Assembly (NCBI RefSeq): GCF_000222485.1
Contig: NC_015914.1
Coordinates: 3,234,501 to 3,298,500 of the forward strand
Direction of reading: 5' to 3'
Source of the DNA: Cyclobacterium marinum DSM 745
Lineage (GTDB): Bacteria; Bacteroidota; Bacteroidia; Cytophagales; Cyclobacteriaceae
DNA length: 64,000 nucleotides
The notes under the pieces were generated by a model. The model worked only from the letters and a program-made list of their open reading frames with translations, did not search any database and was not told where the DNA came from. The translations under genes were made by a program, and so were the position numbers. This document shows, piece after piece, positions 42,603 to 50,632 of this stretch; the first letter of the stretch is position 1; each line of letters starts with the position of its first letter.

Positions 42603-43970
42603 ATGATATACAATTCAATTGTTGAAACGATCGGAAATACCCCATTAGTTAGATTAAACAATTTAAATAAGGGGATAGAAGGAGAAATTCTGGTTAAAGT
42701 AGAATACTTTAATCCCGGCAATTCCATGAAAGATAGAATGGCTGTTAAAATGGTGGAAGATGCAGAAAAGGCCGGCATTTTAAAGCCGGGAGGTACCATC
42801 ATTGAAGGTACCAGTGGCAATACCGGAATGGGACTGGCTCTTGCAGCCATATCAAAAGGGTATAAATGCATTTTCACGATGGCTGACAAGCAGTCCAAAG
42901 AAAAAATCGATATTTTAAAGGCTGTAGGGGCAGAGGTTATCGTCTGTCCTACCAATGTTGCCCCTGACGACCCAAGGTCATATTACGCAGTAGCTCAAAA
43001 ACTAAATAAAGACATCCCCAATTCCTTTTATCCCAACCAATACGATAATCCTTCTAATTGGAAAGCGCATTATGAGACTACAGGACCTGAGATTTGGCGC
43101 GATACAGAAGGTGAAATCACTCATTTTGCCGCAGGTGTAGGTACCGGTGGATCCATGTCAGGGACGGCCAAGTTTTTAAAAGAACAATCAGAGAGCCTAA
43201 TTTCTGTGGGGATTGATACTTATGGGTCAGTTTTTAAAAAATACAAGGAAACAGGAGAGTTTGATGACAATGAGATCTATCCTTACCTAACAGAAGGTAT
43301 AGGAGAGGATATTTTGCCAAAAAACGTTAATTTTTCAGTGATTGACCACTTTATTAAAGTTACAGATAAGGATGCGGCAGTTATGACTCGGAGATTGGCC
43401 AAAGAAGAGGGGCTTTTTGTGGGTTGGTCTTGTGGATCGGCAGTGCATGGTGCTTTGGAATATGCCAAAGAAAATCTCAAAAAGGGGGATCGAATGGTGA
43501 TCTTACTTCCAGATCATGGAACTCGTTATCTAGGTAAAGTTTACAATGATGATTGGATGCGAAACCATGGGTTTCTGGAAGACAAAGCCTACGGCACAGC
43601 CAGAGACATCGTTTCATCTAGGAAGGATGGCTATCAGCTGGTGGTGGTGGAAAAAACAACCAAGATCAAAGAAGCCATTGCTATCATGAACGAGAAAAGT
43701 GTTTCTCAAATTCCAGTGATGGAAGGGGAGCATGTGATAGGAAGCCTTACAGACAATAAGCTATTGCTTAAGATCATTGAGAATCCTGAACTTAAAGATG
43801 CCAACGTTTCCGAAGTAATGGAAGATTCCATGCAATTTGTTGCATTAGACAGCACCTTAGACGTTTTGTCCTCTATGGTAGAGAGGGAAAAAGCAGTTTT
43901 AGTAAGAGACGATAATCATCGGGTACATATCGTTACCAAACACGATATTTTGGCAGCAATCACAAAATAG
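42603..43970 (+). CDS. Cystathionine beta-synthase with C-terminal CBS pair
   Basis: PLP enzyme joining serine (or activated serine) and homocysteine. 455 residues: the PLP domain has TIGNTPLVRLNN, FNPGNSMKDRMA with the Schiff-base Lys43, EGTSGNTGMGLALAA and GVGTGGSMSGTAKFLKE, typical of the CBS/CysK fold; the longer form with two C-terminal CBS domains (from about residue 335: IKEAIAIMNEKSVSQIPVMEG) matches eukaryotic-type CBS. There is no N-terminal heme motif. Cysteine-synthase activity is the main alternative. The CBS pair suggests control by an adenosyl ligand such as SAM. Confidence 0.9.
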   Translation: MIYNSIVETIGNTPLVRLNNLNKGIEGEILVKVEYFNPGNSMKDRMAVKMVEDAEKAGILKPGGTIIEGTSGNTGMGLALAAISKGYKCIFTMADKQSKEKIDILKAVGAEVIVCPTNVAPDDPRSYYAVAQKLNKDIPNSFYPNQYDNPSNWKAHYETTGPEIWRDTEGEITHFAAGVGTGGSMSGTAKFLKEQSESLISVGIDTYGSVFKKYKETGEFDDNEIYPYLTEGIGEDILPKNVNFSVIDHFIKVTDKDAAVMTRRLAKEEGLFVGWSCGSAVHGALEYAKENLKKGDRMVILLPDHGTRYLGKVYNDDWMRNHGFLEDKAYGTARDIVSSRKDGYQLVVVEKTTKIKEAIAIMNEKSVSQIPVMEGEHVIGSLTDNKLLLKIIENPELKDANVSEVMEDSMQFVALDSTLDVLSSMVEREKAVLVRDDNHRVHIVTKHDILAAITK

Positions 43971-44005
43971 AATTCCAAGAAAAGTAATAGAATAGCAGAC
44001 TTATT

Positions 44006-44641
44006 ATGGACAAAAAGCATTTGGACCTGATCTTAGAAAGAGATTTTGATTTTGATATCAGGGAAGCCTTAGAAAGTGGCTGGGAAACGTATAAAAAAGT
44101 GGCTATTTATTCTATCTCCTTTACCCTTTTGATCATTTCTCTTCAGTTTTTGTTTATGTATTACGCGGAGAATTTTCTTTTCGTGTATTCTTTTTTTCTT
44201 GCCGGGCCTCTTTTTGCAGGGTTTTATTTAGTAGCCAATAAAATTAGCCATGGAGAGCAAGTGATTTACCCTGATTTCTTTAAAGGGTTTAATTATTACT
44301 TGCCTGTGGTTTTGGTTTGGATAGTTGGTCAAGTAATCACCGTTTTAGGTATTTTTGCCTTGGTACTTCCAGGTATTTATCTTATGGTTGGATATATGTT
44401 TGGCGTATTAATCACCATCTTTTCTGGGTTGGATTTTTGGAATTCTCTTGAATACAGTAGAAAGATCATTCACAAAAAATGGACTAAGTTTTTCCTTTTT
44501 GGTTTGGTCTTGGCACTGATGAATTTATTGGGAGGCTTGCTATTTGGAATTGGTTTGGTAGTAACCATACCTTTAACCTACTATGCCATTTATCATGTTT
44601 TTGAGAGCTTAAATCTTGGTCTTCCCATTGAGGAAGAATAG
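44006..44641 (+). CDS. Polytopic membrane protein of unknown function
   Basis: 211 residues with about five predicted helices (residues 33-53, 57-77, 94-120, 126-146 and 165-200). The N-terminal 30 residues are charged and cytoplasmic. A central VLPGIYLMVGYMFGVLITIF and the LEYSRKIIHKKW loop resemble the generic bacterial 'membrane domain of glycerophosphodiesterase / DUF975' type of four- to six-helix proteins, but I do not claim that family. It follows the cystathionine synthase by 35 bases. Confidence 0.75.
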   Translation: MDKKHLDLILERDFDFDIREALESGWETYKKVAIYSISFTLLIISLQFLFMYYAENFLFVYSFFLAGPLFAGFYLVANKISHGEQVIYPDFFKGFNYYLPVVLVWIVGQVITVLGIFALVLPGIYLMVGYMFGVLITIFSGLDFWNSLEYSRKIIHKKWTKFFLFGLVLALMNLLGGLLFGIGLVVTIPLTYYAIYHVFESLNLGLPIEEE

Positions 44642-44983
44642 GGTTTTATCTATCGAGAGGTTGTTTTTAAGGCCGATCGTCAACTTTTTTTAAAAAGCCC
44701 TTCATTTTCAAAGGTTTAAAGGCGTACTTTGTACTTAAGTTTAAATTATTCAATAGAACTGATTTGTTGCTATGAATTCTTTTAACCCGGATTAAGAAAT
44801 AGGAATTCCTGAGCTTTCTCAGGAAGTGGTGTAATCGAAAGAAAATCAGGCTGTTTGCAGGTTTTAGCATAGCATCGCTAAAGTGAAATTCAAAACGGCA
44901 ATCAAGAAGGTTGATTTTAAAGAGGTTACAGCATGTGATAGAAGGCCTATTGCATATTTCGGGTTTAAAAACCAACCTTGATT
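44642..44983. other. Upstream region of the histidine kinase gene
   Basis: 342 bases without a supported gene. It holds a perfect 8-bp hairpin with a CTTT loop (TTCCTGAG at 44806-44813 with 44818-44825) with no T tract, so it is not a terminator. A minus-strand frame of 102 codons (44667-44975) shows no family features. No TAnnTTTG element was found. Confidence 0.5.
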
Positions 44984-47536
44984 ATGAGATTCAATGCAAG
45001 AATAATGGTAATCCTCGGTTTTTTCCTGGGGATTTGTTTAATAGTAGGAGTAGGGGCAATTACCTATTTTAGTGTGACCAAACTATTGGCCTCCGTGGAA
45101 TCCCTGTCTGAGCCTAACGAAAAACTGAGAAACCTTAACCAACTATTGGCTGACATCTACCAACTGGACAAGTCAAGAAGTGTATTTGTGGAGGAGGATA
45201 CCAGCCATAATCTGGATTATTACAATCAGATACAAAATGAAATAAAAAAACTTGAAGCCATAGTTACGGATTCTACAGAATTAAAAAAGCTGAAAGGGAT
45301 CAGCTATAGTGTAAATGAGTTGATGGTGGTTTATAAAGGTTTGGAAGATGTAAAGAGGAGTCTTTACAACAGGAATTTCAGCAATGAGGCCTTGTACAAT
45401 ATAGAAAGAAAAATTAAAAGAAAAGAAGAACTAAGCCGATTACAGAACTTAGGAAAAATAAGGATTGGAATAGACCCTTCTGCCCTTAAAGAACAAAACC
45501 AAAGTACAGATAAACCGCCCAAATCGTTAAACAAAGAGGTGACTTCTTCCGGGACTTTGGCAGGAGATGGAAAAGAGGACATGGATAAGATCAAGGGGAC
45601 ATTGAGGCTGAATCTAAATCGCTTCAACCCTGTAGACGATGACATGCCCGTAAATTCAGATTCCATCATTTATACTGTTAGGCAAATGGTATTGGATATC
45701 AATAATGAAGAGCAATACCTTCGGTCCAGATTAAGTGAGTTGGAACAAGAACTCAATGAAAAGAATAGGGAGCTGATCATGAATATTCAAAGTGTGGTTA
45801 CCTCTCTACAAAATGAATCGCTTTTAAGATCTAAAGCAGAAAATGATTCAGCGTATGAGTTAACTTATAAACTTTCAATATTACTTGGGGTATTGATAGC
45901 TGTTGGTGTGGTGGGGTCTTCAGGCTTTATTTATAGTATTATCCGAGAAATTAAAAAGGCGGAAGCTTACCAAGAAAAATTGGCTGAGGCAAAAAGAAGA
46001 TCAGATAACTTAGCCAAAACCAAGCAAGATTTCTTAGCCAGTATGAGCCATGAAATACGGAACCCCCTTCATGTAATTCAAGGTTATAATGAAGCTTTGC
46101 TTAAAACAAATTTGGGTGAAGCACAGACTGAATATGTAAGAATGATACAGTTTGCTTCAGGAACGCTGTTAGGGATAGTAAACGATATTCTTGACTTTTC
46201 GAAATTGGAAGCAGGTAAAATTAAAATAGAAAAAGCGATCATTGATCCGGATTCATTTTTTAAAGATATACATTCTTTTTTCAAGCAAAAGGCTATAGAT
46301 AACGGACTCTCCTTAGAGTTCTCGGTTCTTCTCCCCAAAAATAAATACCTTCTTGGAGATGATTTAAGAATCAATCAGATCATGAATAACTTGCTTTCTA
46401 ATGCAGTGAAATTCACGGAAAAAGGAGAGGTTTCTGTAAGGGTTTTCATGGATACTACTGATAATTTGGTGCTAGAAGTATCAGATACAGGAATGGGAAT
46501 GGAGGAAAGTCTGCAAGCAAATTTGTTTAAGGAGTTCAGCCAGGGAGATGCTACCATTTCCAGAAAGTATGGGGGCACCGGTTTGGGACTGGCCATCGTA
46601 AAAAAACTTGTAGACCTTCAAAAAGGTAAAATAGCTGTAGCAAGCAAGACCGGAGTAGGTACCAAGATTACGGTTTCAATTCCAGCCACTCTTCTTGATA
46701 AAAAAGAGGAAAATATTGTTCCTGAAGTGGACTCCACTGTGGTGGGGAATTTGAAGGTGCTTTTGGTGGATGATGACGAAATGGGGTTAAAGTTTACCAA
46801 CCTGTTATTCAATGGCCTTGGGGCGGAGGTCGTTGCCTATACCGGAGGGATTGAATTTATGAATAATTTTGTGGAGGAGGATTTTGATCTGGTGTTGCTA
46901 GACATTCAAATGCCGGAAATAGACGGTTATCAGGTATTTAAAGCTTTGAGATCTAGAGAAAAATACAGACAGGTACCCATTGTGGCCATGACAGCTAATG
47001 TTTTCACAAAAGATAGAGAAAGCATGATCAATGAAGGGTTTAATGGTGTTTTGTTGAAGCCTTTTAACGAAGCTGAACTTGTTAAAATCATTGTTGATTT
47101 TGTAAAACCACAAAAAGAGGATGTACTGCTTTCATCCTCGGAAAGATTAAGCCCAAGCCCTTCTGGTGAAACTGAAGATGACTTCACTACCTCTGATTAT
47201 AACCTAGTTGATATCAGGAAATTTTGTATGGGTGATGAGGCATTGTTTAAGGAGGTAGTTGAGGGTTTTTATACCCAAACAGGCTTGGATTTAATCATGA
47301 TGAACAAAGCTTGTGATGAAGAGGACTATGAGACGATCCGGTCCATTGCACACCAACTTTCCAGTCGATTGGGGCAAATCCAATTTAAATTCAAAGATCT
47401 TGCTAAAGAGATTGAGGTAGATCTAAAAAGGAATAAAACCCAAGATATTCAAGAAAAGGTGTGGGCCTTGACTGAAAAAATCAATACCCTACTAGAAGAT
47501 TTAGCGGTTAAATTCGGCTACGAATTGGTTGATTAA
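44984..47536 (+). CDS. Hybrid sensor histidine kinase with receiver and HPt domains
   Basis: 850 residues. Transmembrane helices near 8-30 and about 300-325 enclose a sensor region of about 270 residues that is mostly helical and has no recognised ligand domain. Then come HisKA with ASMSHEIRNPLHV (His356), HATPase with QIMNNLLSNAVKFTEKG and GGTGLGLAIVKKL, a receiver with VLLVDDDE and DLVLLDIQMPEIDG (Asp640), TANVF and LKPF, and a C-terminal HPt with SIAHQLSSRLGQI (His790). All phosphotransfer residues are in place. It converges on a sigma-54 activator and shares a four-base overlap of stop codons with it; the HPt could pass phosphate to that receiver. A TTG at 44978 is also in frame. Confidence 0.93.
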   Translation: MRFNARIMVILGFFLGICLIVGVGAITYFSVTKLLASVESLSEPNEKLRNLNQLLADIYQLDKSRSVFVEEDTSHNLDYYNQIQNEIKKLEAIVTDSTELKKLKGISYSVNELMVVYKGLEDVKRSLYNRNFSNEALYNIERKIKRKEELSRLQNLGKIRIGIDPSALKEQNQSTDKPPKSLNKEVTSSGTLAGDGKEDMDKIKGTLRLNLNRFNPVDDDMPVNSDSIIYTVRQMVLDINNEEQYLRSRLSELEQELNEKNRELIMNIQSVVTSLQNESLLRSKAENDSAYELTYKLSILLGVLIAVGVVGSSGFIYSIIREIKKAEAYQEKLAEAKRRSDNLAKTKQDFLASMSHEIRNPLHVIQGYNEALLKTNLGEAQTEYVRMIQFASGTLLGIVNDILDFSKLEAGKIKIEKAIIDPDSFFKDIHSFFKQKAIDNGLSLEFSVLLPKNKYLLGDDLRINQIMNNLLSNAVKFTEKGEVSVRVFMDTTDNLVLEVSDTGMGMEESLQANLFKEFSQGDATISRKYGGTGLGLAIVKKLVDLQKGKIAVASKTGVGTKITVSIPATLLDKKEENIVPEVDSTVVGNLKVLLVDDDEMGLKFTNLLFNGLGAEVVAYTGGIEFMNNFVEEDFDLVLLDIQMPEIDGYQVFKALRSREKYRQVPIVAMTANVFTKDRESMINEGFNGVLLKPFNEAELVKIIVDFVKPQKEDVLLSSSERLSPSPSGETEDDFTTSDYNLVDIRKFCMGDEALFKEVVEGFYTQTGLDLIMMNKACDEEDYETIRSIAHQLSSRLGQIQFKFKDLAKEIEVDLKRNKTQDIQEKVWALTEKINTLLEDLAVKFGYELVD

Positions 47537-48900
47537 TCCAAGCCGTATTTTTCTAGTTTATTGTACAGCGTTTTCCTATCCATGTTCAATACTTTTGCCG
47601 TTTTAGATTTGTTAAACCGCATTTCCTCCAAAGTTTTTATGATAAGTGATTTTTCCTGATCTTCAAATGAGCTTTTTAGATCCTTGGCAGAGCTTATGTC
47701 TATGGGTTGAAAAGGTTCGTGATCAAGGAGTTCTGATGGGATTACTTTGGGTTGAATTTGGCCTTCTCCTGTTAATAATACGGCTCTTCTGATAATGTTT
47801 TTAAGTTCACGAAGGTTGCCGGGCCAGTGGTACTCCTTGAAAATCTTCACTACTTCAGGACTAAATCCCGTTACATTTTTTTCAAGTGTGGCATTGCTTT
47901 TTATCAAAAAAAGATTGGAAAAAAACATCAAGTCTTCTCGCCTTTCTCTCAGCGGTTGGGCTCTTAAGCTGAATTCGTTTAACCTGTGAAAAAGATCTTC
48001 CCTAAACAGTCCTTGTCTGGAAAGGTCTTGCAAATCTTCATTGGTCGCTGCAATTATTCTAACATCCACAGAGATGTCTTTATTGCCACCTATCTTTCTG
48101 ATCTTGCGTTCTTGAATGGCTCTAAGTAGCTTGATTTGAATCTCATAACCTAAATTCCCGATTTCATCCAGAAAGATTGTTCCTCCATTAGCATTTTCAA
48201 AATGCCCGGTTTTGTGATCTATGGCTCCGGTGAAAGCTCCCTTAACATGGCCAAAAAGTTCACTTCCGGCAAGTTCCTTGGACAAGGCTCCACAGTCCAC
48301 AGCTACAAAAGGACCCTTGGCTCGTTTGGATTGTTGGTGGACTCGCTTTGAGATATATTCTTTTCCTGTACCACTTTCTCCCAATACTATTATGCTCAAG
48401 TCAGTAGGAGCTACCAAGCCAATGTGTTCTTCAATTTGCAAGGCCTCTTTGCTCTTTCCAATTTGGTAATCAAGTTCAGAAAGTTTATTAGCAGTCTGTT
48501 CTTTTTGTTTTGCTTGTGGAGAAGGTTTCCTGTGCTTGCTTTCGTTTTTTAAAGCCTGCTGTACAGTGAGAAGTAATTCGTCCGGCTGAATAGGCTTAGT
48601 GATGTACTCAAAAGCTCCCATTTTCATGGATTTGACGGCCGTTCTAATGTCAGAATAATTTGTAATTAAAATTACCGGAAATGTCGGTTGATCATTGAGA
48701 ACTTGGTCAAGTATTTCCATGCCTGTACCATCCGGCAAGCGGTAATCAGTGATGATTAAATCAACTTGATGCTTTTCAAAATAGCTCAGGCCTTCCGACA
48801 CTTTTGTGCTATTCATTACCTCATATCCATTTTTCTCTAAAAATTTGCTAATTATTTTAGAGTAGGTTAGGTCATCCTCAATTAAAAGAATTTTTGACAT
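47533..48900 (-). CDS. NtrC-family sigma-54-dependent response regulator
   Basis: 455 residues. Receiver 1-120 with acidic pocket Glu8-Asp9-Asp10, Asp52 (IITDYRLPDG) and Lys102 (TKP). AAA+ domain from about 145: Walker A GESGTGKE at 174-181, the sigma-54 contact loop GAFTGA at 221-226, Walker B GTIFLDEIG, and an arginine-finger RIIAATNEDL region. The Fis-type HTH at the end is FNKSKTAKVLNMDRKTLYNKLEKYG. It needs RpoN, and should activate sigma-54 promoters when phosphorylated; its targets are not known. It faces the hybrid kinase, the likely partner. Confidence 0.95.
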   Translation of the reverse strand: MSKILLIEDDLTYSKIISKFLEKNGYEVMNSTKVSEGLSYFEKHQVDLIITDYRLPDGTGMEILDQVLNDQPTFPVILITNYSDIRTAVKSMKMGAFEYITKPIQPDELLLTVQQALKNESKHRKPSPQAKQKEQTANKLSELDYQIGKSKEALQIEEHIGLVAPTDLSIIVLGESGTGKEYISKRVHQQSKRAKGPFVAVDCGALSKELAGSELFGHVKGAFTGAIDHKTGHFENANGGTIFLDEIGNLGYEIQIKLLRAIQERKIRKIGGNKDISVDVRIIAATNEDLQDLSRQGLFREDLFHRLNEFSLRAQPLRERREDLMFFSNLFLIKSNATLEKNVTGFSPEVVKIFKEYHWPGNLRELKNIIRRAVLLTGEGQIQPKVIPSELLDHEPFQPIDISSAKDLKSSFEDQEKSLIIKTLEEMRFNKSKTAKVLNMDRKTLYNKLEKYGLD

Positions 48901-48937
48901 ATAAAATTAATACCCATTAGATTTTAAATATAAAGGA

Positions 48938-48965
48938 AAAGCACCGATTTCACAATCAGTGCTTT
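48938..48965 (-). terminator. Terminator of the small membrane gene
   Basis: A 12-bp stem with one wobble pair (48938-48949 with 48954-48965), 33 bases past the stop at 48999. The downstream minus-strand sequence is T-rich (TCCTTTATATTT) though not a pure run. Confidence 0.65.
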
Positions 48966-48998
48966 CAGGTAAACGTTGGCTTAGCTGTTTTTATATTT

Positions 48999-49373
48999 TT
49001 ATTGTGAAACAATGATTCCATTCTTGTCATAGAGCACCATTATATTAAAATAATCGGCATCTTTAAAACATACATCATAGAAATCATCATTATTATGTGA
49101 GAATTTTGTTACTGTTCGAATTTCTAGATCATTAATTAAACTGTCAGTCTGAATAACCCTTTGGATATTCAGGGGTAAATCGGTAGCTGCAATACGTGTA
49201 GAGTCTGTGTACCAACTACTTGTTGTGTTATATACGGAAGATTCAATTGGATGGTTGCCTTTATTGACCCTAAATATTTCATGGCTAGTCCATTGCAAAT
49301 TATATAGTAAGGTGAATACGAATGAAATGAACAATGTACCAACTCCCAGCCCAACAATTATTTCACGTCTCAT
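48999..49373 (-). CDS. Small single-helix membrane protein of unknown function
   Basis: 124 residues with one N-terminal helix (EIIVGLGVGTLFISFVFTLLYNL), then an extracytoplasmic part with two similar short strand-rich halves and a closing DVCFKDADYFNIMVLYDKNG. It resembles PepSY-like folds weakly; no family claimed. The start at 49373 (ATG) places the helix correctly. It has its own terminator downstream. Base use is similar to the neighbours. It may be co-expressed with the response regulator gene 98 bases downstream, but the hairpin between argues against that. Confidence 0.65.
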   Translation of the reverse strand: MRREIIVGLGVGTLFISFVFTLLYNLQWTSHEIFRVNKGNHPIESSVYNTTSSWYTDSTRIAATDLPLNIQRVIQTDSLINDLEIRTVTKFSHNNDDFYDVCFKDADYFNIMVLYDKNGIIVSQ

Positions 49374-49497
49374 GATCGAAAGATTAATGTTTATAAAAGT
49401 AGCATTTACTGTGCCAACCTTAAATCAGTCGAATAGTGTAGATTTTAAAGGGAAATATTGGGTAGAATGTACCCATACTGCTGACCGCGAACAACCC

Positions 49498-49528
49498 TTG
49501 TGGGAAATAAAAAACTTTACTAACTTTG
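49498..49528 (+). promoter_or_regulatory. Strong promoter of a short transcription unit
   Basis: TTG at 49498-49500, 20-base spacer, TAACTTTG at 49521-49528. This is the best match to the Bacteroidota promoter consensus in the window. It reads toward a terminator only 75 bases downstream. Confidence 0.75.
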
Positions 49529-49533
49529 TTAGG

Positions 49534-49637
49534 CTTGCCATGAAGGTTTTGATCTTTATGGTGGACAAAATGTTTTAAATTAATTTAACCCTTCGCTTGC
49601 ATTTCCCCGGATGCGTGAATCCGGGGAATTTATTTTT
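49534..49637 (+). ncRNA. Candidate small RNA or leader-peptide transcript upstream of murI
   Basis: Between the promoter at 49498-49528 and the terminator at 49603-49637 lies a unit of about 100 bases. It contains a 12-codon frame, ATG 49540 to TAA 49578 (MKVLIFMVDKMF), starting about six bases after the expected transcript start. It could be a small RNA, a mini-protein gene, or a leader peptide with an attenuator before murI (start 49673). Nothing in the peptide suggests a particular amino acid signal. Family unknown. Confidence 0.5.
49603..49637 (+). terminator. Intrinsic terminator upstream of murI
   Basis: A perfect 10-bp G+C-rich stem (49603-49612 with 49619-49628, loop GCGTGA) followed by TTTATTTTT. 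It precedes the murI ATG by 36 bases and follows no full-length plus-strand gene. Confidence 0.92.
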
Positions 49638-49672
49638 CTAAAATAAAATAGCAATTAAATTTCTAAGTAATT

Positions 49673-50488
49673 ATGGCCATCGTTGCGCAATCGCCCATAG
49701 GGATTTTTGACAGTGGAATAGGAGGGTTGACTGTAGCCAAGGAAGTAAAAAAAATGCTTCCCAATGAGCAGATCGTGTATTTTGGTGATACAGCGCATTT
49801 GCCTTATGGAGATAAAAGTACAGCAGCAATACAAGCTTACTCTGTGAAAATTGCGGATGCATTACTTAAGGAAAACTGCAAAATGATTCTTATTGCTTGC
49901 AATTCAGCCTCTGCAGCTGCCTTTGACTTAGTAAAAGCCTATGTGGCATCTAAGGCATTGGTTGTGAATGTTATTGATCCAGTCGTTCAATTTCTTGGTA
50001 AGAATCATAAAGATGAAAATGTAGGTTTGATTGGTACCAAGCAAACAGTAAGCTCCGGCGTTTATTTACAAAAAGTAAATAGCCTTGGAAAAGGAATAAA
50101 AATAAAATCATTGGCCACCCCTTTGCTTGCTCCAATGATTGAAGAGGGCTTTCATTTACAAAATATAAGTAAAGATATTATTGCTTCTTATTTAAATCGG
50201 TCTGAATTAAAGGGAATTCAAACATTGGTTTTGGGTTGCACCCATTATCCGTTGATCAAGCATCAAATAATTGAATTTTATAATGGAAAGGTTCAAATAA
50301 TAGACGCTTCAGAAACCGTGGCAAAGTCGGTAGAAAATTTACTCCGGAAGAACAAGCTTTTAGCCGAGCAGAATTCCGGGCAAAAAGACAAGTTTTTAGT
50401 CTCTGATTATACAGTTTCTTTTGAAGAAACTACCAAGCTTTTCTTTGGTAAACAGATAAAGCTTCAAAAATTTCCTTTATGGGAATAG
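49673..50488 (+). CDS. murI: Glutamate racemase
   Basis: Makes D-glutamate for peptidoglycan. 271 residues with both catalytic cysteines: Cys76 in IACNSASAAAF and Cys189 in LGCTHYPLI, plus the N-terminal IGIFDSGIGGLTVAKEV and the YFGDTAHLPYG loop. All are standard. The gene lies 36 bases after a strong terminator, so either it has a promoter in that gap that I could not identify or it depends on read-through. It is followed by a gap of 144 bases to purF. Confidence 0.96.
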   Translation: MAIVAQSPIGIFDSGIGGLTVAKEVKKMLPNEQIVYFGDTAHLPYGDKSTAAIQAYSVKIADALLKENCKMILIACNSASAAAFDLVKAYVASKALVVNVIDPVVQFLGKNHKDENVGLIGTKQTVSSGVYLQKVNSLGKGIKIKSLATPLLAPMIEEGFHLQNISKDIIASYLNRSELKGIQTLVLGCTHYPLIKHQIIEFYNGKVQIIDASETVAKSVENLLRKNKLLAEQNSGQKDKFLVSDYTVSFEETTKLFFGKQIKLQKFPLWE

Positions 50489-50597
50489 GTGTTTTTTGAA
50501 ATTTGTTTTGTTTTGAAGGTTGGAGTAAAATTTTTAATCTAATTTATACTCGGTCTAAGTTTGAGTAGTTTGGGGAACTAATTCTTAAAAAAAGACG

Positions 50598-50605
50598 TAA
50601 CTTTG
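50598..50605 (+). promoter_or_regulatory. Candidate minus-7 element for purF
   Basis: TAACTTTG matches TAnnTTTG, 27 bases before ATG 50633. The nearest upstream TTG (50570-50572) gives a spacer of 25 bases, slightly long. Confidence 0.55.
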
Positions 50606-50632
50606 GTTCATATTTTACTCCTTTAGAACATT

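Noticed and set aside
44667..44975. 102-codon minus-strand frame in the gap before the hybrid kinase
   Set aside because: No recognisable motif, mixed hydrophobic/basic composition typical of antisense AT-rich DNA, and it covers the kinase upstream region.
49207..49578. 123-codon plus-strand frame antisense to the small membrane gene
   Set aside because: Most of it is antisense to a better-supported gene; only its last 12 codons fall in the short transcription unit, reported separately.
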